From contig CALDIG010000297.1 in the NCBI GenBank assembly GCA_937904375.1, forward strand, positions 1-36,908: a stretch of 36,908 nucleotides of DNA, written 5' to 3'. This stretch comes from an uncultured Prevotellaceae bacterium. Lineage in GTDB: Bacteria > Bacteroidota > Bacteroidia > Bacteroidales > Muribaculaceae. Position 1 is the first letter of the stretch; the number at the start of each line of letters is the position of its first letter. A model generated the notes under the pieces. The model was not told the DNA's origin. It saw only the letters and a list, made by a program, of their open reading frames with translations, and searched no databases. Made by a program: the position numbers and the translations under genes. Shown piece after piece: positions 1 to 8,047 of this stretch.

Positions 1-158
1 CCTCGCTTGGTGAGGGTGATTGCGAGACTGACGCTCGCAATACTTTGACAGCATCCTCGCTTGGTGAGGGTGATTGCGAGACTGACGCTCGCAATACTTT
101 GACAGCATCGATGCCCGTTATTTTTGCGAGACTGACGCTCGCAATACTTTGACAGCAT
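1..158. repeat. 54-bp direct repeat, two full copies plus a partial third
   Basis: Copies at 1-54 and 55-108 are identical. A third, partial copy at 125-158 keeps the last 34 bases after a 16-base unrelated stretch. Each copy contains a perfect hairpin with TTGCGAG and CTCGCAA arms around a 7-base loop. The array lies just after the stop codon of the SGNH esterase gene (minus strand). It may continue to the left of the window. It resembles a REP-like intergenic repeat; function unknown. Confidence 0.85.
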
Positions 159-167
159 CGATTTGGG

Positions 168-905
168 TTAAAACTTTTTGTGCCTTTTGGGTTTATGATG
201 CTTTTTTTTGGGGTGTCCTCCTTTATGTCCTTTGTCATTGACATAATTGATGATGGCATCTCTCCAAATCAGGTAGCCAGGTCCTAGGAGGTGTAGCCCG
301 TCGTTGGTGAGGTCTTCTCGGAGCTTGCCGTTTTTGTCAACAAAGAGCGGGTAGAGGTTAATCCATGTCACGCCTTGTCGCTTGCACGCTTCCTCCATAG
401 CTCGGTTGCCGTCAATTACCACCTGCTCTCGGTCTTTAAGGAGTTTCCACATCTGCACGTCGGTGTTGAACGGCAGCATCGATTGCAGGTAGATTTTGGT
501 GCGTGGGGAGCGTTCCTTGATGAGGATGATGAGCTTCTCCATCACTCGCCCAATGCTGTCGCCATCCACTCCGTGCGACACATCGTTGACGCCGCTGAGG
601 ATGAAAATCTTTTTGGGTTGCCCTTGCAAGATTGGTTCCATGCGCTCGTATAGCCCTTGCACGATGTCGCCAATGATGCCTCGGTTCTTGACATGCGGAT
701 TGTGGAACAGCTCATTCCACTCGGCGCCATCGGTGAGGCTGTTTCCCAGCATGATGATGTCGCTGTGGTAAACTGGCAGGTCATCGAAGTGTGTGGCTCG
801 GCGCACGTAGTACTTGTCCTGATTGGCGGTGCGCTCGGGTGGCTGTGCCTGCAGTGCGGTTATCGTTGTGATAACGCCAATTAATAGAATCAAAAAACGT
901 TTCAT
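168..905 (-). CDS. secreted SGNH/GDSL-family esterase
   Basis: This 245-residue protein has a signal peptide (first ~20 residues, ending ALQA). The four SGNH blocks are visible: GNSLTDG with Ser56, the NRGIIGD block around residues 74-80, GVND with Asn107, and DGLHL with Asp202/His205. The family hydrolyses ester bonds on sugars or lipids. The protein should act in the periplasm or outside. The last ~20 residues are almost only Lys, His and Gly, which is unusual and could bind an anionic surface or metal. It lies 27 bp downstream of murQ and ends the salvage locus, so a role removing O-acetyl groups from peptidoglycan sugars is plausible, but that is inference from context. Other carbohydrate esterase substrates are equally possible. 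Confidence 0.85.
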   Translation of the reverse strand: MKRFLILLIGVITTITALQAQPPERTANQDKYYVRRATHFDDLPVYHSDIIMLGNSLTDGAEWNELFHNPHVKNRGIIGDIVQGLYERMEPILQGQPKKIFILSGVNDVSHGVDGDSIGRVMEKLIILIKERSPRTKIYLQSMLPFNTDVQMWKLLKDREQVVIDGNRAMEEACKRQGVTWINLYPLFVDKNGKLREDLTNDGLHLLGPGYLIWRDAIINYVNDKGHKGGHPKKKHHKPKRHKKF

Positions 906-932
906 AATAGCATTATTTTGTTGTGGAGAAAT

Positions 933-1754
933 TTATTCAGCAATGCCGCGATAGGCGTCACAGGCTTTTTTCACACTGCCGTGGAGGAGCAGGAGTCGCT
1001 TTGCCTCGTCGTAGCTGAGGCCTAGCTCCTCGACCACCATGCGTGTGCCGCGGTCCACGAGTTTCTGGTTGGTGAGCTGCATATTCACCATCTTGTTGCC
1101 CTTCACGCGCCCCATCTGAATCATGACGCTGGTCGAAATCATGTTGCAGATGAGTTTCTGACCTGTTCCGCTCTTCATGCGGCTGCTGCCGGTCACATAT
1201 TCGGGGCCCACAATCATCTCGATGGGAATCTCGGCGACCTCGCTCACGGGGGCGTCAGGGTTGCTGGTGATGGCGGCGGTGAGACAGCCATGAGAGCGCG
1301 CGTCACGCAACGCGCCAACCACATAGGGCGTGGTGCCGCTGGCGGCGATACCGATGACGGTGTCGTTGCGGGTGACGTTGTAGTCTTGCAGGTCTTTCCA
1401 GCCTTGCGACTCGTCGTCCTCGGCGTTCTCCACGGCATTGCGCAGAGCATAGTCGCCACCGGCAATAAGGCCGATAATCCACCCAGGGTCCATGCCGAAG
1501 GTGGGCGGTATCTCGCTGGCGTCGAGCACGCCGAGCCTGCCGCTGGTGCCGGCTCCCATATAGAAGATGCGCCCGCCACGTTTCATGCGCTCGACGATGC
1601 CGGTGACAAGACGCTCGATTTGCGGTATCGCCTTCTGCACGGCATCCGCCACCTTGTGGTCCTCTTGGTTCATCTCGGTGAGCAGCTCATGCACGCTCTT
1701 CTTCTCGAGGTCGTTGTAGAGAGAGGGCTGTTCGCTAATCTTTATAAAAGCCAT
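933..1754 (-). CDS. murQ: N-acetylmuramic acid 6-phosphate etherase
   Basis: MurQ cleaves the lactyl ether of MurNAc-6-phosphate, giving GlcNAc-6-phosphate and D-lactate in the cytoplasm. The 273-residue protein has the SIS-domain fold: GAGTSGRLGVLDASE at 67-81 (Glu81 matches the E. coli catalytic Glu83), an AEDD stretch near residue 112 matching Glu114, and the family signature GPEYVTGSSRMKSGTGQK further on. It is slightly shorter than E. coli MurQ (about 298 residues), mostly at the C-terminus. It follows the MurNAc kinase gene across a 108-bp spacer made of tandem arrays and precedes the SGNH esterase gene. The order murT-murK-murQ is the one described for Tannerella forsythia MurNAc salvage. 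Identification is firm. Confidence 0.96.
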   Translation of the reverse strand: MAFIKISEQPSLYNDLEKKSVHELLTEMNQEDHKVADAVQKAIPQIERLVTGIVERMKRGGRIFYMGAGTSGRLGVLDASEIPPTFGMDPGWIIGLIAGGDYALRNAVENAEDDESQGWKDLQDYNVTRNDTVIGIAASGTTPYVVGALRDARSHGCLTAAITSNPDAPVSEVAEIPIEMIVGPEYVTGSSRMKSGTGQKLICNMISTSVMIQMGRVKGNKMVNMQLTNQKLVDRGTRMVVEELGLSYDEAKRLLLLHGSVKKACDAYRGIAE

Positions 1755-1761
1755 AACTTAG

Positions 1762-1865
1762 TAAGTGTTAAGTTATAAGTTTTAAGTGTTAAGTTTCTCT
1801 AGACGTTCTAGATTTACTAGAAATTCTAGATTATCTAGACATTATGCATTCTGCATTCTGCATTA
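1762..1865. repeat. three back-to-back short tandem arrays (7-, 9- and 7-bp units)
   Basis: The spacer between the kinase stop and murQ is almost entirely tandem repeats. There are five 7-mers of the TAAGTGT type at 1762-1796, five 9-mers of the form CTAGANNNT with CTAG at 1799, 1808, 1817, 1826 and 1835, and three 7-mers TGCATTC/TGCATTA at 1845-1865. The stop codon of the kinase gene (1863-1865, minus strand) is part of the last unit. No promoter or gene is visible in it. Confidence 0.9.
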
Positions 1866-2705
1866 ATTAGAGTGGTACTTAATGAGGCCTTCCATCGGGG
1901 CTTGGATGATGTTGCCAATGGTGATACCGAGCTTGCCGGCTGCCTCCACGAGTACGTCTTTCTGCAACAGGGCGATGGAACCCACGAAGTTGCATGGTAA
2001 CTCTTTGTAGTTGGGATAGTTTGCCACGTTACGCACGAAGAAATCGTTGAACGAGCGCATCACCAGAGCCTTGATAGATGGCTCGTTGATGTTGTGCTCG
2101 AGGAATGGCGCAAACTGCGCCAGGAAGCGGTTGGCTGCGGGTTTGCGGTAAACACGGTCGATGATGGTGTTACGGTCGAGGTTGTACTCCTTGAGGAACT
2201 TCTCGCACAGGTGTTCGGGGAGCTGTTTCTTGAGCACGTCGCCCACGAGGAGTTTGCCCAGCACAGCGCCGCTGCCCTCATCGCCGAGGATGTAGCCAAG
2301 TGGCGACACGTTGTCAACCACTTTCTCGCCATCGTAGTAGCAGCTGTTGCTGCCGGTGCCAAGGATGCAGGCGATGCCCGGCTCACGCTGACACAATGCG
2401 CGAGCTGCAGCGAGCAGGTCGGTATCGACCTCAATCTTATTGACGTGAGGCATATTGCGCTTGAGTGCGTTAATCACCTGATTCTTAATCTCGTCGCTGA
2501 TAATGCCAGCGCCGTAGTAGTAGATTTCGGTAACTTCATACCCTCTGAGGCTGGGCATGAGTTCGTTCATGATGCACTCTGCCATCTCTTCCTCGGTCAT
2601 GAGCAGGGCGTTCATGCCGGTGGTGAAGATTTGGGCAACTTTCTTTTTTCCGTTTAGCAGACACCAGTCAATCTTGGTGGAGCCGCTGTCAGCAATTAAA
2701 ATCAT
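1863..2705 (-). CDS. murK: BadF/BadG-type sugar kinase, likely MurNAc kinase
   Basis: This 280-residue ASKHA-fold kinase has the phosphate-binding motif DSGST at residues 6-10, a VDTDLL stretch at 93-98, the nucleotide-binding GTGSN at 116-120 and GDEGSG at 141-146. The family includes human and bacterial GlcNAc kinases. In Tannerella forsythia, the member between murT and murQ phosphorylates MurNAc at O-6, so this copy is most likely the MurNAc kinase feeding MurQ. It starts 16 bp after the murT stop, consistent with cotranscription. The substrate is inferred from context: GlcNAc kinase activity is possible alone or in addition. A diverged paralogue lies at 17980-18843. Confidence 0.85.
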   Translation of the reverse strand: MILIADSGSTKIDWCLLNGKKKVAQIFTTGMNALLMTEEEMAECIMNELMPSLRGYEVTEIYYYGAGIISDEIKNQVINALKRNMPHVNKIEVDTDLLAAARALCQREPGIACILGTGSNSCYYDGEKVVDNVSPLGYILGDEGSGAVLGKLLVGDVLKKQLPEHLCEKFLKEYNLDRNTIIDRVYRKPAANRFLAQFAPFLEHNINEPSIKALVMRSFNDFFVRNVANYPNYKELPCNFVGSIALLQKDVLVEAAGKLGITIGNIIQAPMEGLIKYHSN

Positions 2706-2721
2706 AATAGTAGAATTTTTG

Positions 2722-3879
2722 TTATATTTTTATGTATATTTTTTTCTTGTAAAGGATATAGCCAAAGCACCAAGTGATTAGCACAAAGGTGATGGCATAG
2801 AGGCAAGAAGCCGCCTCGGGAGTGGTGGTGACGGCACTCCAGCCGTCGTAGATGAGAGAGTGGATAGTGACAGTGTCGCCAGCGGCGTTAGTGCCAAAGC
2901 GCACAGCTCCAAACACTATTGAGAGGATGGTTCCCACCAGATAGCAGAACAACGGGTTGATGCCAAACGACTGGAAGAATCGGCACCAGCGGTTGTGGCC
3001 CTTGATGTCGATGGCGTAGATGAGCATCGCGAGGATGCACGACGCCATGCCGCATGTGATGAGCACATAGCTTGATGTCCACGCCTTTTTGCTGCATGGT
3101 ATTCCATATTGCAGCAGCCAGCCCACAAGGAGCATGAGTCCACCCCACACGGCAATCTCAACGATGCGGTCGCGGTTGTTCTTGACGGTACTTATGCACT
3201 TGCCTATCATAAAGCCTATCAGCACATGGGCGATGCATGGCAGAGTGCTGAGTATGCCTTCGGGATCGAGAGCCAGTTTAATGCCATAGGCTTCCTCGTG
3301 ATACATGTGGTCTTCTCCCAGCACGGCGCAGTCAACGCGCGAGAGGATGTTGTCGAGAGAGAACTCATAACCGTTGCCAAAGCCAAGAATGAAGGCGTAA
3401 GCAACGAGCAGGAAGCCGATAATCCAGGGTATGAATTTTGTCTTAAACAGCACGGCAATCATCGAGCCGAAGAAATACACGAGAGCAAGTCGCTGGAACA
3501 CTCCCAGGATGCGTAGATTGCCGAACATCTTAGTGAAGAAGTGCGACTCGGGGTCGTAGAGTCCTCTCAGCCACATTCCGAACCATTGCACCATCCAGCC
3601 GATGAGGAAGAGGATGATGGTTCGCTTCAAAATCTTGAGAAAGACTTTGCCGCTGAACTCAAATTTGAACTTGCTCAGCGAGAAATACATCGACACTCCC
3701 ATCACAAACATGAAGAACGGGAACACGAGGTCGGTGGGTGTGAGTCCTATCCACTCGGCGTGCTCCAGTGGGGCGTAGATGTGGCTCCAAGTGCCGGGAT
3801 TGTTCACCAGGAGCATTCCGGCTATGGTGATGCCTCGCAGTATGTCGAGTGAGAGGAGTCGTTTGTTTTCTTTTGCCAT
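2722..3879 (-). CDS. murT: MurT-like inner-membrane MurNAc transporter (DUF5009/NagX-like)
   Basis: This 385-residue integral membrane protein has about ten hydrophobic segments and no cleaved signal. The N-terminus (RLLSLDILRGITIAGMLLV) and an internal DPEGILSTLP motif near residue 205 are typical of the YeiB/NagX/heparan-glucosaminide acetyltransferase-like membrane family. In Tannerella forsythia a protein encoded next to murK and murQ, MurT, carries MurNAc across the inner membrane; from memory it belongs to this family. Here the same order murT-murK-murQ is seen, with 16 bp to murK. Transport of free MurNAc is therefore the favoured role. An acyltransferase acting on amino sugars is the alternative, because the fold is shared with acetyltransferases. 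Confidence 0.75.
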   Translation of the reverse strand: MAKENKRLLSLDILRGITIAGMLLVNNPGTWSHIYAPLEHAEWIGLTPTDLVFPFFMFVMGVSMYFSLSKFKFEFSGKVFLKILKRTIILFLIGWMVQWFGMWLRGLYDPESHFFTKMFGNLRILGVFQRLALVYFFGSMIAVLFKTKFIPWIIGFLLVAYAFILGFGNGYEFSLDNILSRVDCAVLGEDHMYHEEAYGIKLALDPEGILSTLPCIAHVLIGFMIGKCISTVKNNRDRIVEIAVWGGLMLLVGWLLQYGIPCSKKAWTSSYVLITCGMASCILAMLIYAIDIKGHNRWCRFFQSFGINPLFCYLVGTILSIVFGAVRFGTNAAGDTVTIHSLIYDGWSAVTTTPEAASCLYAITFVLITWCFGYILYKKKIYIKI

Positions 3880-3939
3880 ATAAGAAACGTTTATCGTTGT
3901 TAGTTTGTCGTTTATGGAGACTATAATCTGTGCTATTGT

Positions 3940-3979
3940 CTTGTTAGCTTGTTTGCTAGTTAGCTTGTCAGCTTGTTTG
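3940..3979. repeat. 8-bp-period array overlapping a gene 3' end
   Basis: Five octamers related to CTTGTTAG run contiguously. The octamer CTAGTTAG at 3956-3963 supplies the TAA stop (3960-3962, minus strand) of the D-lactate dehydrogenase-like gene, and the next two octamers encode its last residues. The same unit occurs in the arrays at 17866-17973, 18859-19013 and 23656 onward. Confidence 0.85.
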
Positions 3980-6749
3980 TCACTTCATCGATTAAGTAGA
4001 TTAGCGACTGGTAGGGGATGCCGCTGTGGGTGGTGAGGCCTATCTCGCAGGTGCGGCTGTTGCTGAAGCCTCGGCGGATGCCCGCCGCCTCGATTTGGGG
4101 ACGCAGTTTGCGCAGGGCGTAGGCGTTTAGCTCGGGATGCGTGAATCCCTTGTCGCCGGCAAAGCCGCAGCAGCCCACGCCCTCAGGGATGAGAACGCTT
4201 GTTGAGCATCGCTTGGCGAGGTCTAGAATCTTGTCGTCAATCTTCATCAGGCGTGTTGAGCAGGTGAGATGCAGCGCGATGGGCTCGTCGGTGGGCGTGA
4301 AGTCCAAATCTTTCGCCACATAGTCGTGGATGAACTCCATAAGCTCCAACGGCTTCACTTGCTTCATGTGCACGCGCATGTGGTGGAGGCATGGGCTCTG
4401 GTCACACACGATGGGATACTTGCCGTCTTCGCTGGCTTTAAGCAATGCCTGCTCAAGCTCGTCGGACTTTTGCTGAGCGATGTCGGGCATACCTTTGCTG
4501 TTCCAAATCATGCCGCAGCACAGGTTGTTCATGTTCTCGGGATAGATTACTTCCCATCCCGCCTTGTTGAGGAAGGCTACAACTTTATCCACGAGGTCGT
4601 TTTCGACGCTATGCTTGTCCTTGCCGAGCGCCTGGTTGAGGCAGCTGGGGAAATATACCACCTTTTTGTCGCTGGCAGTTTGGTGGAGGGCTTTCATCTT
4701 GTGAGGCTTGGGCGTGGCAGGAGTCCATAGTGGCGCTCCAATGGCGTGCATAGCTTTGCCTACAGCCTTCACGCCGCTGTCGCCAAATACCGAATGTGCC
4801 GCATTGGCGACATAGAGCAGTGACTTGAGGCTGCCTTTAGTAAATGAGAAGTGTCGTGCCACACTGTTGCCCACTCCGTGAGCGAATGTGCCTTTGCGAT
4901 GCCGCTCGGCGCGCAGGTCGTGAGTGAGTTCGCCCACATTGATGCCCATCGGGCACGATGTGGAGCAGAGTCCGTCGGCGGCGCAGGTGGCTTCGCCGTA
5001 ATATTTATACTGTTTCTCTAGGCGTTTCAACCGTGCAGGATCTTCGCCAGTCTCTCTAAGCCTTGAGATTTCACGTTGCACGATGATTCGCTGACGTGAC
5101 GAGAGGGTTAGTCCGCTGCTCACGCAGTTCACCTCACAGAATCCGCACTCGATGCACTTGTTCACGTTGTCGTTGGTCAAGGGCATGGGTTTGAGGTTCT
5201 TGATGAAGCACTCAGGGTCGTCGTTGAAAATCACGCCCGGGTTGAGGATGCCTTTGGGATCGAAGAGTTGCTTCACGTCGAGCATCACCTGATAGGCATT
5301 CTCGCCCCATTCCTTCTTGACAAACGGTGCCATGTTGCGGCCCGTGCCGTGCTCCGCCTTGAGCGAACCGTCATATTTGTCTATAACAAGCTCCACCACT
5401 GCCCGCATCAGGTTCTCGTAGCGGGAAATCTCTTCTTGGGTGTCAAAAGATTGAGAAATGATGAAGTGGTAGTTGCCCTCAAGAGCGTGACCGTAGATGC
5501 AGCTGTCGTCGTAGCCGTAGTCTATGAGCATCTGCGCCAAGTCAACGGTGGCGTCGGGCAAATCCTCGATGTGGAACGCCACATCCTCTATAAGCACTGT
5601 GGTGCCAAGCGGACGCGTGCCACCCACGCTCGGGAAGATGCCCGAACGTATAGCCCAGTATTTGCCATAGACTTTCGGGTCGTCGGTGAAGACCGCTGGC
5701 ACATACAGGTGGAACGGTTCAAGGATGGTCATTATCTCATTAATGTTGCTCTGTAGTTCCTCTTTGCTGTCGGCAAAGGTCTGGATAAGTACTGCGGTGA
5801 GGTTCTCGCCAGTGTTGTCGTCAACGCTGGCAAGCGATTTCTTGTCGAGAATCTCGGCGCAGTGCACAGGACCTTTCTTCATCGCCACCACCGCCTCGCA
5901 TGACTCGCGCATATCCTGGAAATAGAGCATCGCGCTGGCGCGGCAGGGATAGAGATGACCTGTCTTCATCGTAAACTCGCTGGCAAAGGCGAGAGTGCCC
6001 TCGCTGCCCACAATGAGGTGGGTGATGATGTCGAAGGGGTCGTTATAAAGCACAAACGGAGAGATGTTGAGACCCGTCACATTCTTGATGGAATATTTAC
6101 GGCGGATGCGCTCGGTGAGTTCCTTGTCGGCCATCACCCGGTCGCGTATTTCCTCTATGCGCTTGATGAAATCTGGATGCGACTGCCTGAAAGCGTTGCG
6201 GCTTGCCTCGTCGCCAGTGTCAAGCACGGTGCCGTCGGCAAGGACGATGCGCATCGAGAGCATCATGCGGTCGCTATTGGCGTGCGTGCCGCAGCTCATG
6301 CCGCTGGCGTTGTTGATGACGATGCCACCCACCATCGCCGAATTCTTGCTGGCAGGGTCGGGGGTGAAGCTGCGGTTGTGGCGCGCGAGTATCTTGTCAA
6401 CCTCGCTGCCCACGATGCCTGGTTGCAGCTTGATGTAGCTGGCGTCGGGTGCAACCTCATAGTTCTCCCAGTTCTTGCCGGCGACGATGAGAATGGAGTT
6501 GGTGTTGGTCTGTCCACTCAGACTGGTGCCCGCAGCACGGAAGGTCACCGGCAGCTGCATCTCGTTGGCGATGGCAAGGAGTTGCGACACTTCCTGCTCA
6601 TTCTTTGAGCGCACCACCACTTGAGGGATGTTGCGGTAAAAGCCGGCATCGGTGCCCCACGCCAGGCAGTGCAGGTCGTCGGTGTAGATGCGGTCTTTAG
6701 GTATGAAATCCCTGATGCGCTTGAGATATTGTTGATGTTTAGTATCCAT
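3960..6749 (-). CDS. FAD-linked oxidase/Fe-S fusion, likely D-lactate dehydrogenase (Dld-II type)
   Basis: The 929-residue protein is three modules in one. First is a GlcD-type FAD-binding domain (RAAGTSLSGQ at 71-80, GGIVINNASG at 141-150) with its FAD-oxidase C-terminal part to about residue 500. Second is a two-cluster ferredoxin-like region (CIECGFC near 530, a second Cys cluster near 590). Third are two CCG-type domains (NNLCCG near 745, GVGCCGFAG near 861), as in GlpC and GlcF. This matches the architecture of the respiratory D-lactate dehydrogenase Dld-II known from Shewanella. It oxidises D-2-hydroxy acids and passes electrons to quinone at the membrane. MurQ, in the same locus, releases D-lactate, so D-lactate is the likely substrate; glycolate or 2-hydroxyglutarate cannot be excluded. 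The last six codons lie in an octamer repeat array. Confidence 0.85.
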   Translation of the reverse strand: MDTKHQQYLKRIRDFIPKDRIYTDDLHCLAWGTDAGFYRNIPQVVVRSKNEQEVSQLLAIANEMQLPVTFRAAGTSLSGQTNTNSILIVAGKNWENYEVAPDASYIKLQPGIVGSEVDKILARHNRSFTPDPASKNSAMVGGIVINNASGMSCGTHANSDRMMLSMRIVLADGTVLDTGDEASRNAFRQSHPDFIKRIEEIRDRVMADKELTERIRRKYSIKNVTGLNISPFVLYNDPFDIITHLIVGSEGTLAFASEFTMKTGHLYPCRASAMLYFQDMRESCEAVVAMKKGPVHCAEILDKKSLASVDDNTGENLTAVLIQTFADSKEELQSNINEIMTILEPFHLYVPAVFTDDPKVYGKYWAIRSGIFPSVGGTRPLGTTVLIEDVAFHIEDLPDATVDLAQMLIDYGYDDSCIYGHALEGNYHFIISQSFDTQEEISRYENLMRAVVELVIDKYDGSLKAEHGTGRNMAPFVKKEWGENAYQVMLDVKQLFDPKGILNPGVIFNDDPECFIKNLKPMPLTNDNVNKCIECGFCEVNCVSSGLTLSSRQRIIVQREISRLRETGEDPARLKRLEKQYKYYGEATCAADGLCSTSCPMGINVGELTHDLRAERHRKGTFAHGVGNSVARHFSFTKGSLKSLLYVANAAHSVFGDSGVKAVGKAMHAIGAPLWTPATPKPHKMKALHQTASDKKVVYFPSCLNQALGKDKHSVENDLVDKVVAFLNKAGWEVIYPENMNNLCCGMIWNSKGMPDIAQQKSDELEQALLKASEDGKYPIVCDQSPCLHHMRVHMKQVKPLELMEFIHDYVAKDLDFTPTDEPIALHLTCSTRLMKIDDKILDLAKRCSTSVLIPEGVGCCGFAGDKGFTHPELNAYALRKLRPQIEAAGIRRGFSNSRTCEIGLTTHSGIPYQSLIYLIDEVTNKLTS

Positions 6750-6764
6750 CTTTAACCAGAATTT

Positions 6765-6782
6765 TTAGACATTCTAGATTAG
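6765..6782. repeat. two 9-mers of the CTAGANNNT family at a gene end
   Basis: TTAGACATT and CTAGATTAG are two units of the same 9-mer found five times at 1799-1843. The second contains the stop codon of the namZ gene (6779-6781, minus strand). The tract occupies half of the 29-bp gap to the next gene. Confidence 0.6.
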
Positions 6783-8032
6783 TGATAGAGGTAATATTTT
6801 GAGGACTTGGCTTTGAACGCCTCGTTGTCTTTGTTGAAGTAGTCGATGATGTCTTCCACTTTGTAGCGACGACAGAAACGCTCGCGGATTTCTTTTGTGC
6901 CGCACACCTTGTCAAACATGGCATATCGCTTGGGGTTCTGCTCAAAGAGCTCCTGCTTGGGGTACATCTCGTGAATCACTTGCAGGAAGTAGAACTGTGT
7001 GAGCACAAGGTTTGCCTTGTCGAGGTCGGTGATATAGATTTGCACGCCGTGTACCTCTTGCAGCGACTTATCGACAGCCACGCTCAAGGCGAAGAATGGC
7101 TTGTAGTTGATGGGGCGGAAGTGCATGCCAGGCAAGTTCAGGGCGTTCATGTTCTTGGCAAGGGCCTCGGCGTCTATCCACGACGCGGCGAAGCACTCAA
7201 ACGGCAAGGTGTAGCCAATGCCGGTGTTGAAGATGTAGAGCTCGCCCAGGATGCCGCTCACGGGATAGAAAAACGCGTTCTCGGGTGCGGGAATCTGTGG
7301 CGATGGCAACACCCAGGGCATGCCGGTGTCGCGGAACTTCATGTCGCGAGTCCAACCTTCCATGGGGATGACGGTGAGCTTGCACTTCTTGCCGGTTTTA
7401 GACCGCTTGGCGATGACGCCTTCCTCGTTGAGATATTGCGCTAACTCGCCAGGGGTGAGGCCATAGAGGTAGGGGATGGCATACTTGCTCACAAAGGAGT
7501 AATATCCTTCCTCCACGAGATTGCCCTCCACCTTGTTGCCTCCCAGCGGGTTGGGGCGGTCGAGCACCATGAACTCCTTGCCGTGCTTGGCGCACGCCTC
7601 CATGCACACGCCCATGGTGGCATAGAACGTGTAGCTGCGGCAGCCTATGTCCTGAATGTCATAGACTAGCACGTCGATGTCGCGCAACATTTCGGCAGTA
7701 GGTTCGGTGGTCTTGCCAAAGAGCGAGTACATTTTCACGCCAGTGGCGGGGTCGATGGCATCGCCCACGGCATCGCCGGCATGGGCATTGCCGCGCACGC
7801 CATGCTCGGGGCCAAAGAGTGCCACGAGTTTCACGCCAGGTGCCTCGTTGAGGATATCGACTGTTGACTTGAGGTTGTTGTCGATGCCGCTGGGGTTGGT
7901 AACCAGTCCCACGCGCTTGCCTTGCAGCTGCTTGAAGCCGCCATCACGAAGCACCTCGATACCCGGTTTCACCACCGCGCTGGCAGCCAGCGCCACCAGT
8001 GCCAATGCCATTAATATAATGTGTCGTTTCAT
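6779..8032 (-). CDS. namZ: exo-N-acetylmuramidase (NamZ/YbbC, DUF1343, GH171)
   Basis: DUF1343 proteins were shown in Bacillus subtilis to release MurNAc from the non-reducing end of peptidoglycan chains (NamZ, family GH171), and the Bacteroidota have homologues. The 417-residue protein has a signal peptide ending near ASA at 17-19, so it works in the periplasm or outside. Family motifs are present: GKRVGLVTNPSG (38-49), FGPEHGVRG (73-81, with conserved Glu76 and His77), DIQDIGCRSYTFYATM, and WVLPSPQIPAPENAFFYP. The motif usually written EGRGTTRPFE reads TGIGYTLPFE here, a departure that may mark a subfamily. The gene is 29 bp upstream of the D-lactate oxidase gene and feeds MurNAc to MurT, MurK and MurQ. 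Confidence 0.92.
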   Translation of the reverse strand: MKRHIILMALALVALAASAVVKPGIEVLRDGGFKQLQGKRVGLVTNPSGIDNNLKSTVDILNEAPGVKLVALFGPEHGVRGNAHAGDAVGDAIDPATGVKMYSLFGKTTEPTAEMLRDIDVLVYDIQDIGCRSYTFYATMGVCMEACAKHGKEFMVLDRPNPLGGNKVEGNLVEEGYYSFVSKYAIPYLYGLTPGELAQYLNEEGVIAKRSKTGKKCKLTVIPMEGWTRDMKFRDTGMPWVLPSPQIPAPENAFFYPVSGILGELYIFNTGIGYTLPFECFAASWIDAEALAKNMNALNLPGMHFRPINYKPFFALSVAVDKSLQEVHGVQIYITDLDKANLVLTQFYFLQVIHEMYPKQELFEQNPKRYAMFDKVCGTKEIRERFCRRYKVEDIIDYFNKDNEAFKAKSSKYYLYH

Positions 8033-8047
8033 AACTATGTTGTTTTA

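Noticed and set aside
1..158. Possible CRISPR repeats
   Set aside because: Only two full copies, directly adjacent, without unique spacers of regular length.
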